Below, piece after piece: positions 25,751-35,141 of a stretch of 62,793 bases of DNA (its first letter is position 1; every line of letters begins with the position of its first letter). The position numbers and the translations under genes were made by a program. The stretch comes from a virus. The notes under the pieces are model-generated. The model had not been told where the DNA came from and searched no databases. It saw only the letters and a program-made list of their open reading frames with translations. The DNA lies in the IMG/VR virus record IMGVR_UViG_3300035659_000011, positions 1-62,793 of that record. The stretch is one strand, 5' to 3'.

Positions 25751-26815
25751 TTAGCTGTTTTCAGATTTAAGTGCTTTTCTTTTAATCCAAGCTAATTTAC
25801 TTGCAATACCAATATTTTTTCTCGCATGTTCTGAAAAACGGTATTTTTCTTTTCCATGTTTTATTCTTAAAAAATCTTTGTGCTTTCTGCTTTTCTTACA
25901 ATCATAACAATAAATAGTGTTGCGACCTTTAGATAAAAAATCTTTAGTGCAAACTACGCACGTTCTTTTATATTGTTGATTTAGTAATGATAATCTAACT
26001 TTCTCTTTAAATTCTGCAGATTTTCTTTTACCGCCTTTAACAAAACCTTTCGGCATACGATCATTTTTATCTATTGCTCTTTCTTCATTTGTTTTCTTAT
26101 TATAAATCTTAATTTTTCCAGTATTCATTCGTTGCAGATGCTCTCTAGCTTCTTTTGCCATTATATGTCCAGTGTTAGCTATTCGTAATTTCTCTCTTGT
26201 CTCTTTCGTAACTACATGTCCCATGTTTATGAGTCTTAATTTTGCTTTTACTGATTCTGGCATCATTCTATGTCGTCTTATTTTCAAATTCAATTGTCGT
26301 TTTTTATACTTTTTACCCTTTTTACCTTTGAGCATGATACTAAACTTATTTCGTTGCTCTTTCGAAAATGGTCTGCGACCTTTAATAAACCCATCAGGTA
26401 CTACTTCACCACGAACTAAATATCTCATTTCATCAGTTTTTTCATTATATATTCTAATTTTGCCCTTGCTACTATTTTTAAGTTTCTGTCTTATCACTTC
26501 TTTATTCGGATTTTTTGTAAACGTATCACCGCCCCAAACTTTATCAGTTATATTATACCCAATAGCTGTATCAGTAGAATTCAATTTTTTGATCCAAAAT
26601 ATTTCTCTTTCATCAATGTTAGCTTCAGTACATCGTTCTAATAACTCTTTTGAAAAATTTGACATACCATATTTTTTGAATGCATAATTCAATTTCAAAC
26701 CTGAGCCATAATATTCATCAAAATCAAAATCTTTTCTAGATGTTCTTTGACCAACATATATCTTACCATTTACTAAATTTGTTATCTTATAAATGTATCT
26801 AAATCTGTTTTTCAT
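25751..26815 (-). CDS. GIY-YIG homing endonuclease with NUMOD3 repeats
   Basis: The N-terminal nuclease shows RYIYKITNLVNGKIYVGQRT and the DEREIFWIKKLNST catalytic helix. Repeated NUMOD3-like units follow (TKETREKLRIANTGHIMAKE), along with two FIKGRRPF/FVKGGKRK turns and a zinc finger (CVVCTKDF; YCYDCKK). It is larger than the 11334 gene and lies directly downstream of RuvC with a four-base overlap. That fit suggests insertion of a mobile gene without loss of coupling. Confidence 0.88.
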   Translation of the reverse strand: MKNRFRYIYKITNLVNGKIYVGQRTSRKDFDFDEYYGSGLKLNYAFKKYGMSNFSKELLERCTEANIDEREIFWIKKLNSTDTAIGYNITDKVWGGDTFTKNPNKEVIRQKLKNSSKGKIRIYNEKTDEMRYLVRGEVVPDGFIKGRRPFSKEQRNKFSIMLKGKKGKKYKKRQLNLKIRRHRMMPESVKAKLRLINMGHVVTKETREKLRIANTGHIMAKEAREHLQRMNTGKIKIYNKKTNEERAIDKNDRMPKGFVKGGKRKSAEFKEKVRLSLLNQQYKRTCVVCTKDFLSKGRNTIYCYDCKKSRKHKDFLRIKHGKEKYRFSEHARKNIGIASKLAWIKRKALKSENS

Positions 26816-27573
26816 GATAATTCTTTCTGTCGTGCAATAGCGACGCCTATACTGTCTGCAATATCATCATTAATAGATGTCTCTGAATAGATTTCTAAAC
26901 TAATTTTGTCCATCTCTTCATTAGCTATCTTTTTATTAGCCTTTGTTTTAGCACCTTTTTCTTGTTTCAATAACTCAATTTTGTGCTCAAAAACTTTAAT
27001 ATCTTCATCTGTTACAGCTTTCCTTAAATCTCTCTTTAATTGTTTCAATTGTTCTTTAGTTGACTTCTTGATGTCTTCTTGATTATCTCTTAAGACTATA
27101 GAATCTAAACTGCTAGTCTCTTTGACAGATGCTCTAATATTATCAATTCTATCTTTATAATGTTTAACTCTATCTTTAGACAATAAATCATATTTTGCAC
27201 AGACAGACAATTGAACATCGCATTTCTTTGCTCCTCCTGTACAACCATCAAGAACTTTTTTCCATTCTGATGGTGCATATAGAGGCGGATCTCGCTGTAA
27301 ATATTTATATGCTTCGATAATTGCTACTCCGTTAAAGCGCGATAATATCTTAGTAACACTGACACTACTGACTTGAACAACATCTTCAATTGCAATTTCA
27401 TCCGGCTTGTATTTTTCAATTACTTTACTAATCTCGTTACCAAATAAGCACAATTTCTGTCCAAGACTCATTTTCCCAGATGGCACTATTTTACCGTAAT
27501 CAAGCAACTTATCATCTTGAATTATTGCCCAGCCAGTGCTGCGCGACGAAATGTCAACTCCAAGAATTTTCAT
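26812..27573 (-). CDS. ruvC: RuvC-like Holliday junction resolvase with coiled-coil insert
   Basis: RuvC motifs are present: MKILGVDISSRSTGWA (first Asp), PDEIAIEDVVQVSS (Glu) and SINDDIADSIGVAIA (last Asp pair). Between the second and third lies an insert of about 100 highly charged residues (about 125-225), predicted to be coiled coil. It is longer than bacterial RuvC (about 170 aa). It should resolve recombination intermediates produced by RecA and SbcCD. Confidence 0.88.
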   Translation of the reverse strand: MKILGVDISSRSTGWAIIQDDKLLDYGKIVPSGKMSLGQKLCLFGNEISKVIEKYKPDEIAIEDVVQVSSVSVTKILSRFNGVAIIEAYKYLQRDPPLYAPSEWKKVLDGCTGGAKKCDVQLSVCAKYDLLSKDRVKHYKDRIDNIRASVKETSSLDSIVLRDNQEDIKKSTKEQLKQLKRDLRKAVTDEDIKVFEHKIELLKQEKGAKTKANKKIANEEMDKISLEIYSETSINDDIADSIGVAIARQKELS

Positions 27574-28304
27574 TGCACCATCCAGTGAAATTTGTTAGTA
27601 TGCATAATATCTTCAAGATCTTTATCGACAATCTTAACAACTTCTTGTCGCTTAATCATCATACCTACTTGTTCAAAGCATGAATAACCTATCGATCTAT
27701 TTACTGAATCGTCACCCGCTAAACAACTAAAATCACGAATAGGTATTCTGCCATCTAGTTTTGATTTACAAGCTAATAGTATAGTATCTTCAATATTTGG
27801 TATTTCAAATACGCAAATAGATGATGATAACTTCTGTAAAGTCTTACTTTGTTGTCTAGTTTTAGTATTGCAAAATGCATAGTGATAATTTACTAAATTA
27901 GAAATGTCATCGTCACGTGTGACTAATCGACGTAGTAATTTTCCAAAACATGTTATTTCTATATTTGCAAAGTCAGTAAAAACTGTTTCATGCAAATTTG
28001 CAAGTTTGCGCCACAGTTCATTATCTAAAAGACTAAAAGCAAATACACGATACATTTCAAATATTGGTACTACAACTCGTTCTTTAACACTTATATCAAA
28101 ATCAAATGGATCAAGATTCTTAACAAAAACAGTATCTTTAATGTCATAGTATGGAATTCTACCGGCTGCATAGTTTTCAGTAAGTAACAAATTTCGAGTG
28201 ACGCTATTCTTCAGTAAACCTTGAACACTGTCTGTTATTATTTTTTGAAATGTCTGCCGACCTTCGGCAGAATTATGATAGTGTCTAGCTTGAATTTCAG
28301 TCAT
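27570..28304 (-). CDS. hypothetical protein, 244 aa
   Basis: The stop overlaps the RuvC start by four bases. The mixed alpha/beta protein starts MTEIQARHYHNSAEGRQTFQ and contains DTVFVKNLDPFDFDISVKER. I do not recognise the family. Its place between RecA and RuvC suggests a replication or recombination role, which is inference. Confidence 0.7.
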   Translation of the reverse strand: MTEIQARHYHNSAEGRQTFQKIITDSVQGLLKNSVTRNLLLTENYAAGRIPYYDIKDTVFVKNLDPFDFDISVKERVVVPIFEMYRVFAFSLLDNELWRKLANLHETVFTDFANIEITCFGKLLRRLVTRDDDISNLVNYHYAFCNTKTRQQSKTLQKLSSSICVFEIPNIEDTILLACKSKLDGRIPIRDFSCLAGDDSVNRSIGYSCFEQVGMMIKRQEVVKIVDKDLEDIMHTNKFHWMVQ

Positions 28305-28318
28305 AATGTATTTGTTTA

Positions 28319-28346
28319 CAAAAAAGGGAGTCGTTTACTGACTCCC
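28319..28346 (-). terminator. intrinsic terminator
   Basis: Minus-strand GGGAGTC / GACTCCC with a 7-base loop is followed by TTTTTTG, just after the recA stop. Confidence 0.88.
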
Positions 28347-28361
28347 AATATCACTCAATGA

Positions 28362-29753
28362 CTAAATTCTGAGTGATCGCTTCTTTTCACGTTCAAGACG
28401 TTTTCGTTCTCTTCTTGCTGATCTTGATTCGTCAGAACTTTCGGACTCAGACTCAGTTTCTGTGTCAGCGTCTGATTCAGATTCAACTGAAGTTTTAGTC
28501 ATTGCATCTGCTTCATCTTCATCTGAACCCATAGCTGATTCTGGTACGTCTTCCTTCACATTCTCTTTCTTAACAAATATCTTCTTTTCTTCAATCAATG
28601 TTTGAATTTTGCTTTTAATCTTAGGATTCTCTTCTAATATTACTTCAAACTTCTTCTTACCAAAGTCCTTAATGTCAGGATACATCTTCTCACCATTCTC
28701 ATTCACAAAATTGTATCGAATAACTACTCGACCGTCATCTTTTGTGAACTCAAATTCTTTCAAATATCCATTCATAAGAGCAACATCAAATAACTCTTTC
28801 TGATTGTCAACGCCTGATCCATTATGTCTCAAAGTAAACACAATTGCTTCTTCAGGCATTGAACCTGCTTTGTTCTTCTCAAAAGTGACTTTGACATCAT
28901 GTGACAGTATAATGCCATTATCATCTCGAACAGTCGAATCCCAAACTTTTGCTACTTTAAGAGCAATGGTGTCATAAAATGGGAGTGCGTTCCCGCCTGT
29001 CCGATAGTCTGGACTGCCAAATCTTTGATTAGGATTTTTTCTCAATTGATTGATGAAGAACAATATAGTCTTAGAATCAACATCAGATCTTGCCATTGCA
29101 GATGTAACCTTCTTGAGTCCCAATCCAATGGCAACAGCTTGAGTTCCTCTTTGTCTTGATTCTTCCATACCCTTAGTAGCATCAACTGTCGAAACTAATT
29201 GTGTCACACTATCAATTCCGATAATCGCGTACTTACCAGGACTAATGACTTTAGTGACTTTATTAGTCTTCTTGTCAACTTCATGCTCACCAAGTATCAA
29301 TGCATGCATAATATCAAACGCTTCTTCAGCTGTAGACACCGGTATGACAATCAACTTCTCAATGTTTACACCGACTGAAGCAGCCCATTTAGCTTGGAAT
29401 TGAAATTGACGTTCAGCATCAATCAATACACAAGGTTTATCAGGATGTTTTCGTTGTGCTTCAGCTATTGCTAAATACAACAATAGAGTTTTTCCTGCGC
29501 CTTCCCAACCAAAAACTTCAATGACTGATCCGAAAGGATATCCCTTACAAGGTCCCATTGAATTGTCAAGCAAAATCGATCCTGATGAAATCGATTCTGG
29601 CAAACTCTTATACTTATTACCAGAAGGTGCAATTGATCGACCAAATCGCTTTTGTATAATAGCTGCAGCAGTTACAAGAGTAGTCTTCTTTTGTTTACCA
29701 CTAGTTTCTTCTTCTTCAACCTCTGCCACGACAACATCTTCTTCATCAGCCAT
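28362..29753 (-). CDS. recA: RecA recombinase
   Basis: I place the start at ATG 29753 (MADEEDVVVAEVEEEE) because AAAGGA precedes it. Walker A is FGWEGAGKT (about 81-89), followed by VLIDAERQFQ, the Walker B region YAIIGIDSVTQLV and INQLRKNPNQRF (L2 region). An acidic, Ser/Glu-rich C-terminal tail of about 60 residues ends in a basic patch (RRERKRLEREKKRSLRI). It pairs DNA during recombination-dependent replication with SSB (29814) and SbcCD. It is flanked by terminators on both sides, so it is its own transcript. Confidence 0.95.
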   Translation of the reverse strand: MADEEDVVVAEVEEEETSGKQKKTTLVTAAAIIQKRFGRSIAPSGNKYKSLPESISSGSILLDNSMGPCKGYPFGSVIEVFGWEGAGKTLLLYLAIAEAQRKHPDKPCVLIDAERQFQFQAKWAASVGVNIEKLIVIPVSTAEEAFDIMHALILGEHEVDKKTNKVTKVISPGKYAIIGIDSVTQLVSTVDATKGMEESRQRGTQAVAIGLGLKKVTSAMARSDVDSKTILFFINQLRKNPNQRFGSPDYRTGGNALPFYDTIALKVAKVWDSTVRDDNGIILSHDVKVTFEKNKAGSMPEEAIVFTLRHNGSGVDNQKELFDVALMNGYLKEFEFTKDDGRVVIRYNFVNENGEKMYPDIKDFGKKKFEVILEENPKIKSKIQTLIEEKKIFVKKENVKEDVPESAMGSDEDEADAMTKTSVESESDADTETESESESSDESRSARRERKRLEREKKRSLRI

Positions 29754-29766
29754 AATAAGTCCTTTC

Positions 29767-29803
29767 AAAAAAAATAGCGAGTACATAATTAATGTACTCG
29801 CTA
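29767..29803 (-). terminator. intrinsic terminator
   Basis: Minus-strand TAGCGAGTACAT / ATGTACTCGCTA is a perfect 12-bp stem, followed by eight T. It ends the SSB transcript just before recA. Confidence 0.92.
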
Positions 29804-29813
29804 TCGAGTTAAG

Positions 29814-31163
29814 TTAGAACGGAAGATTTCTTTTCTTAGGAGCAGATGTTGCTTCTTGTTCAACAGCAGCTGGTCCTTGTTTACCTACTTTTCCTTGCTT
29901 TCCCATTGGTTTTGCTTTTGCTTTTTCAAGAGCTTTCTCAATTTCAACTCCTGACATATTTGCAATTTCAATACCAAGTTCAGCAGCAGATGCCTTGAAC
30001 TCTTTCTTCAATCCCTTACATTCACCGACTAAAGCACATTCTTGACAACCAACATCTTCAGGATCATAAGTGCCACGACAGTCCATTTTCTTCAATGTGA
30101 CACTTGATTCTGCTGCAGGTGCCGTTGCTTCAGTAAATGCTTTTGAGTCTTTTGCCGATTCTTTATCTGTTACAGGATCATCTTCATCTTCGTCTGGTTC
30201 TTTTACATCTTCATCATCTTCATCAGGTTTTGTAACTTTCTTTGCAAGCGCGGGTGTTTCATCTTCATCGTCTTCAACTGCAGGTTTTGTAGCTTTCTTT
30301 GCAGGAGCCGGTGCTTCGTCTTCATCATGAGACTCAGTATGAGCTTCATGATCTTCTGCGTCTTCTGCATCAGGTGCGTCTGCTTCTGCTGTTGCTTTAT
30401 CATCATCACCGCTAATCAACTTCTTCAATTTCTTCAAGCTGATGCCGTCAAGTGGAGGTTTTGCATCAACAATGATGTCCAACATATCACTTGGTGATGA
30501 AAACACTCTCAATTTTGCCAAATCATAAGCTTTAGTCTTGATTGCTTCAATTTCTTCATCAGTCAATGCTTTTCTTTCAGAGTCAGGTAATATCGTGTAT
30601 TCTCTCTTGAGTTTCTCACCGTCGACTGTTACCGTGAGATCATATCCTCTTTCTCCAGAAGCAGAAGGGTTTCCCCATTTCGAACTATTGCCAAGTTCGA
30701 TAATAGGTTTCCAAATTGTAGGTCCTGCGACTAATCGTTTGATCTTGATTTTTCCATCATCTGTCTTGTAATCTTCACGATGGATGACATTCATATCATA
30801 CGTCTTTTTGCCACGAAAAGTCTGAATCTGTTTCATCAGCTTCTGGACTTCAGGTGACTTATCATTCATGTCTTCTTCTTCTTTCAAACGATAAACTTCA
30901 CTCCAAAGTGTGCTTACAAATTCGCATACTGGACACTTAAACTTTACATTATGAATGATTGGCCGATTGTTCTTACTAGTCTTCATCGGAATCCAGTGTA
31001 CCGTATACTTGACGAACGGTAATCCACCCTTTGGATTCGGACAAATACGAAGTGTATGATCACCTTGTTTCCAAGTCATACCCAAAACATCTGATCGTTT
31101 TCTAGGAGCATTCTCTTCGTATTCTTTAGCCCATGGATTTGCCGCATGTTCTTCAGCACCCAT
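29814..31163 (-). CDS. gp32-like single-strand DNA-binding protein
   Basis: ATG 31163 follows AAAGGAG. The order is that of phage gp32-type SSBs: an N-terminal basic segment, an OB core (LRICPNPKGGLPFVKYTVHW, CPVCEFVSTLW), then an acidic region of about 120 residues (repeated DEDE, APAKK). A second Cys cluster follows (CRGTYDPEDVGCQECALVGEC). The tail would recruit replication partners. The extra Cys-rich C-terminal segment is not in classical T4 gp32. Confidence 0.8.
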   Translation of the reverse strand: MGAEEHAANPWAKEYEENAPRKRSDVLGMTWKQGDHTLRICPNPKGGLPFVKYTVHWIPMKTSKNNRPIIHNVKFKCPVCEFVSTLWSEVYRLKEEEDMNDKSPEVQKLMKQIQTFRGKKTYDMNVIHREDYKTDDGKIKIKRLVAGPTIWKPIIELGNSSKWGNPSASGERGYDLTVTVDGEKLKREYTILPDSERKALTDEEIEAIKTKAYDLAKLRVFSSPSDMLDIIVDAKPPLDGISLKKLKKLISGDDDKATAEADAPDAEDAEDHEAHTESHDEDEAPAPAKKATKPAVEDDEDETPALAKKVTKPDEDDEDVKEPDEDEDDPVTDKESAKDSKAFTEATAPAAESSVTLKKMDCRGTYDPEDVGCQECALVGECKGLKKEFKASAAELGIEIANMSGVEIEKALEKAKAKPMGKQGKVGKQGPAAVEQEATSAPKKRNLPF

Positions 31164-31165
31164 TG

Positions 31166-31732
31166 TCACTCCTTTGTTGATTGTTGTTCTTCATCATCTT
31201 GAAATGCAGTTCTATCTTTCTCGTCATCAAAATTGTCTCGATGTTTTACTCCAGATGTCGATTGCTCAGACTTCATCATCGATACTATATTCACAAGTCT
31301 CTCGCCGCGTTCACCAAAACCAAAAGCCATTGATCTAATATTCAATGAATCTTTCTTCTTCTCTAACGATTTTCGATACTTTCTCATATACTCAGGATCT
31401 GTCATCACAGATTCTTCAACCATCTTATCAGTCACTCTTTTACCACCCAAATTATCAGCAAGTTCTTCTCTATAATGTTTTGACTGTTGTTTGCACCAAA
31501 CATCAAATTCCATTTTATCTAAGTCATAATCAATTGCTGCTTCATTCGCCATTACATTCCATCTTGCATGTAATGATGGATTCTCAGCCATCATGTTACA
31601 TGCTTTTGCTGGTGTCAATACATCTATAGATGGAATGTGCAACTTTTGATTTATGTCAACTTCAAGAGTCTCTTGTCTAACTGACAAAATAACTTTGAAA
31701 GAATCCTGAGCTTTGCCTTGCTTGCCCATCAT
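31166..31732 (-). CDS. hypothetical protein upstream of SSB, 188 aa
   Basis: This charged, helical protein (MMGKQGKAQDSFKVILSVRQ; acidic end DDEEQQSTKE) lies directly before the SSB gene with two bases between them. The context suggests a recombination mediator or loader acting with SSB and RecA, but no known motif supports it. It also shares MGKQGK with the SSB C-terminus. Confidence 0.65.
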   Translation of the reverse strand: MMGKQGKAQDSFKVILSVRQETLEVDINQKLHIPSIDVLTPAKACNMMAENPSLHARWNVMANEAAIDYDLDKMEFDVWCKQQSKHYREELADNLGGKRVTDKMVEESVMTDPEYMRKYRKSLEKKKDSLNIRSMAFGFGERGERLVNIVSMMKSEQSTSGVKHRDNFDDEKDRTAFQDDEEQQSTKE

Positions 31733-31775
31733 AATAAGTCTAATAGTATGCCGAAATCACACGTAGTTTTACTGG

Positions 31776-34769
31776 TCATACTTCTTTTGCCATCTCGTCG
31801 TACTTTGCAAGTTTTTGTTCTTGTTCTAATGTCTTCTCATATACATTGCCAATACAACAAATGTCAAGCAAATCTATGAAGATACGACCCATATACTCAC
31901 TAGTTTCTGCATCACCAACTAAAATATTGTTCATCTTAATAACTTCTTCAACTGGTACTTTCTGATATTTACCAGTCACATGATTCCAAACAAAAGCAGT
32001 CTTGCATCTACGATTATAACATGGTATCCGAATTTTGACAATATTGAATTTTGAATCAGTCAAAACTGTGTAGTAATAACTGTTATTATTCTTGCTAGTT
32101 TTTTGTACAATACTAGTAATTATACCCCAAACAGTTCGTTTCATATTTGCTTTTGGCTGTACTAACTTTGTCAACGTTTTAGCATTTAATCTACCAACTT
32201 CTTCTTTATGTAGATCAGATAATTTTGTTCGCCAATCTAAACTATATGATTCTACAAATTGTTCATGTTCATATTTACGGTCATCATAGTCAACATCGCG
32301 TTCCCATTTACTATCTCCCCTTAAGTCTTTATAGTATTTCTGTAATATCTCATTCTGCGTGCCAAAACAATCAAATACATGTGCGTTTATCAAAGCTAAC
32401 ATTGCCGATTTACCGACTTTCTTTATTTGTGAAGTCTTATCCCAAAAATCACCAAATGATGTAAATGGTTGCGTTCTCTTAATCACATCAATAATTGCTG
32501 GTCCGACACCCATAATATGACCCAAACCAAATATGATACTATTACTCTCACTATCTATAGTAAATCCCTCTTTTGACTTATTGATATCAGCCGGAACAAT
32601 ACTAATATTCTTTCCCATAATCTCAGAGAAATAATCAGTGAACTTCTCTTTCGGCGAATTTGTTAGCAACACTACATAAAACTCTAATGGATAATAAATC
32701 TTAAACCACATCATTTGATAACTGAGAATAGTATACGCTACAGCGTGGCTCTTATTGAATCCGTAGCGCGCAAATGACACGCAGCTTTGCCACCATGACT
32801 CAGCAACATCAGCCTTAAGGCCTCGCTCAACGCAGCCATTGATGAATTTATCATGTATTTCTTTTCGTTGTTTAGCCTCTTTATCTTTTGCATCTTTATC
32901 TCTAATAGACTTCATCAAATTCTTACGAACAGTATCAGTCAAGTCCAATGGAAATCCTGCTACTATATTACACAACCTCATAACATCTTCTTGATATACC
33001 AATATACCAAAACTATCTTTCAAACATCTTTCAATCAACGGTGATCCAAAATCGAATGACTTACCATTCTTGCGAGCAGCATATTCATGATGCATGCCCA
33101 TATCTAATGGTCCTGGCCGACCCAATGCAGTTGCACTAGTAATGTCATTGAATGTTGTTGGTCTAATCTCTTTCAACAACGACTTCATTAAATTACTATT
33201 GTGTACTACAAACCCATTTGCAACATAGTTGTGATGTTGTCTATCTGTAAACCCAATATCGTATACTAACTTTTCACCAATAAAATCAATACGCGTTATC
33301 GGTACAAACACATAACGTTTTTTGAAAAATCTAAACTGGCTTAACACCTGAGGCATGCAAGTTCGTTTACCTTCACAAATGCATTTCTTACAATCAGCTC
33401 CAACACCCTTTGACTCAATAGTCTTATCATAGACATTACAGTAATATTGAGTTCTACATCTTTGTTGATCAATAAGTACTTTGTCACCGACTTTCAATTC
33501 AGATAATTTCTTGAAACCTTGGAGCGTATAATATTCGTGAGTCATTGTTGATTCAAGGCACTTATTATCATGATCAACAGTGACTCTATAAACTTCTTTA
33601 AGCTGTTCTTTCATTGCATAAATTGTTTGTCGAACTTTCTTCTTACGTTTAAGATCAACACAACCAATTTTGCGAACCCTCTTACTTGAAACATAAATGT
33701 CTTTGTCTCTAAAGTCTCTATATAGTTCTCTTATTCTGTAATTGCCAATCCATGAATCACCAGCAATACATTCAAACTGGAAAATACCATTTGTATCTGT
33801 ATGTCTAAATCTATCATATATGACTTCATTACCATCTAATGGTAATTTACTTGAAAACTCTTCATACAATAATGATGTTATTTGACCACGATCAATTGAC
33901 TCAAGACTGAAATCAGCTTCTTTACTATACAGTTTTCGTAATCGAATCAAATCCAATATCTCTTTTATGATTGTTAGAGTCTTTAGTCCTAAAATATCAA
34001 ATTTGATGAAGCCTGAAGATTGTAAGTCTTTTCTAGTAATACCATCAACCCAACTTGTTATGAGATCACCTTTATGTCTCATTAAAGGTATTGTCTCATC
34101 AATTTTTGTAGGAGTTGCGACAACTCCTGCAGGATGTTTTGTGAGGTGTCGTAATTGACCTTTGAGTTTGAATAGTACTTCACGAACTTGAGGATATCGT
34201 TCAAGATATTTTCTTATTTCATACAAGTCATTTCTGAAACCGTCTTCACCAGGTTCTTTTGCAATGGCAATATCAAATTCTTCTTCAGTCATCGCATCTA
34301 CATCATCACCAAGATTTTTAACAACTTCATTAGTGTCATTCAAATCAACATCAAAAATTCGAGCTATATCTCTCATGACCATTTTCATTTTCATTTGGCC
34401 ATAAGAACCAATAGCTGCTACGTGGTCACTACCGTATTTGTTAATGAAGTATTTGACGACGTCTTCACGTTCATTTATACTGAAATCAGAGTCAATGTCT
34501 GGAAATGAAGATTGCTTTTTGATTTTGATAGCTATATTGTTTTTGATAGGATCAGAGTCTGAGATACCAAGTAAGAAGTAGACTAATGAGCCATGCTTTT
34601 CTATTTTAGTTTTGTTTTTGATTAGGTCAACAACATAGTCTTGAATGTTTTGTACATCAATGTTGGTCAATTCACGTTCAAGTTGTTGTATGTATTGAGT
34701 ATTGTCTAATGACAATTCTTTCAGTTTTCGTTCACAAAGGTATTGGACATAATCTAGTTTTGTAATCAT
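31776..34769 (-). CDS. dnaE: DNA polymerase III alpha, C-terminal part, with mini-intein
   Basis: This part carries the palm catalytic motif FPDIDSDF, HPAGVV, fingers motifs (FIKFDILGLKTL; GIFQFE-SNLMK after intein removal; ATALGRPGPLD; ILVYQEDVM; ARYGFNKSHAVAY) and the C-terminal OB-like region. I use ATG 34769 (MITKLDYVQYLCERKLKELS); a TTG 39 bases upstream is the alternative. The N-terminal about 100 residues are a degraded second copy of the palm segment that also ends the N-terminal gene (35687-37534). The two halves must associate to form the replicative polymerase. Confidence 0.9.
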   Translation of the reverse strand: MITKLDYVQYLCERKLKELSLDNTQYIQQLERELTNIDVQNIQDYVVDLIKNKTKIEKHGSLVYFLLGISDSDPIKNNIAIKIKKQSSFPDIDSDFSINEREDVVKYFINKYGSDHVAAIGSYGQMKMKMVMRDIARIFDVDLNDTNEVVKNLGDDVDAMTEEEFDIAIAKEPGEDGFRNDLYEIRKYLERYPQVREVLFKLKGQLRHLTKHPAGVVATPTKIDETIPLMRHKGDLITSWVDGITRKDLQSSGFIKFDILGLKTLTIIKEILDLIRLRKLYSKEADFSLESIDRGQITSLLYEEFSSKLPLDGNEVIYDRFRHTDTNGIFQFECIAGDSWIGNYRIRELYRDFRDKDIYVSSKRVRKIGCVDLKRKKKVRQTIYAMKEQLKEVYRVTVDHDNKCLESTMTHEYYTLQGFKKLSELKVGDKVLIDQQRCRTQYYCNVYDKTIESKGVGADCKKCICEGKRTCMPQVLSQFRFFKKRYVFVPITRIDFIGEKLVYDIGFTDRQHHNYVANGFVVHNSNLMKSLLKEIRPTTFNDITSATALGRPGPLDMGMHHEYAARKNGKSFDFGSPLIERCLKDSFGILVYQEDVMRLCNIVAGFPLDLTDTVRKNLMKSIRDKDAKDKEAKQRKEIHDKFINGCVERGLKADVAESWWQSCVSFARYGFNKSHAVAYTILSYQMMWFKIYYPLEFYVVLLTNSPKEKFTDYFSEIMGKNISIVPADINKSKEGFTIDSESNSIIFGLGHIMGVGPAIIDVIKRTQPFTSFGDFWDKTSQIKKVGKSAMLALINAHVFDCFGTQNEILQKYYKDLRGDSKWERDVDYDDRKYEHEQFVESYSLDWRTKLSDLHKEEVGRLNAKTLTKLVQPKANMKRTVWGIITSIVQKTSKNNNSYYYTVLTDSKFNIVKIRIPCYNRRCKTAFVWNHVTGKYQKVPVEEVIKMNNILVGDAETSEYMGRIFIDLLDICCIGNVYEKTLEQEQKLAKYDEMAKEV
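33198..33770 (-). other. mini-intein in DNA polymerase III alpha
   Basis: This in-frame 191-residue insert starts with Cys (CIAGDSWIGNYRIREL) and ends VANGFVVHN before the +1 Ser. It splits the invariant FQFE-S block of the polymerase. Splicing blocks A (CIAGDSWI), B (TVDHDNKCLESTMTHEYY) and F/G (YDIGFTDRQHHNYV then HN) are seen. There is no endonuclease domain, so it is a mini-intein, possibly maintained without homing. It contains a CxxC/CxxC-like stretch (DCKKCICEGKRTC). Confidence 0.93.
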
Positions 34770-34800
34770 GATATTTTCTATACTTATTGGTGCTACTGAA

Positions 34801-35127
34801 TTACTCAAACATTATTACTTTGAATTTTCGAGAAGATAGTTTACTGAAATCAAGATCAAAATCACTTTGATCCAGAATGAATGTGTGTTTGTTTACAAAA
34901 GTATCTCCATTAATATCAAACGCATTAAGCTGTCGAATTACATAATCAACTGCAAATTGCATTTCAAGAAACTTAACTAAATCAACGTAATTATTACATA
35001 CTGTTGCTCTTAAGCAGAATAATCGAATGATATATTGAAACCAAAAATTAGACTCTTTAAGTCCAGTGATTTGTATAAAATCAGATATTGTTACATCTTT
35101 ATTGACTATCAAAATGATTTTTTTCAT
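34801..35127 (-). CDS. hypothetical protein between polymerase halves, 108 aa
   Basis: The product starts MKKIILIVNKDVTISDFIQI and is mostly hydrophobic helix plus strands. The short overlap with a possible TTG start of the polymerase C-part suggests coupling. No motif is recognised. Its place between the halves makes an accessory role possible. Confidence 0.6.
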   Translation of the reverse strand: MKKIILIVNKDVTISDFIQITGLKESNFWFQYIIRLFCLRATVCNNYVDLVKFLEMQFAVDYVIRQLNAFDINGDTFVNKHTFILDQSDFDLDFSKLSSRKFKVIMFE

Positions 35128-35141
35128 TCTTCAGTCCAACT

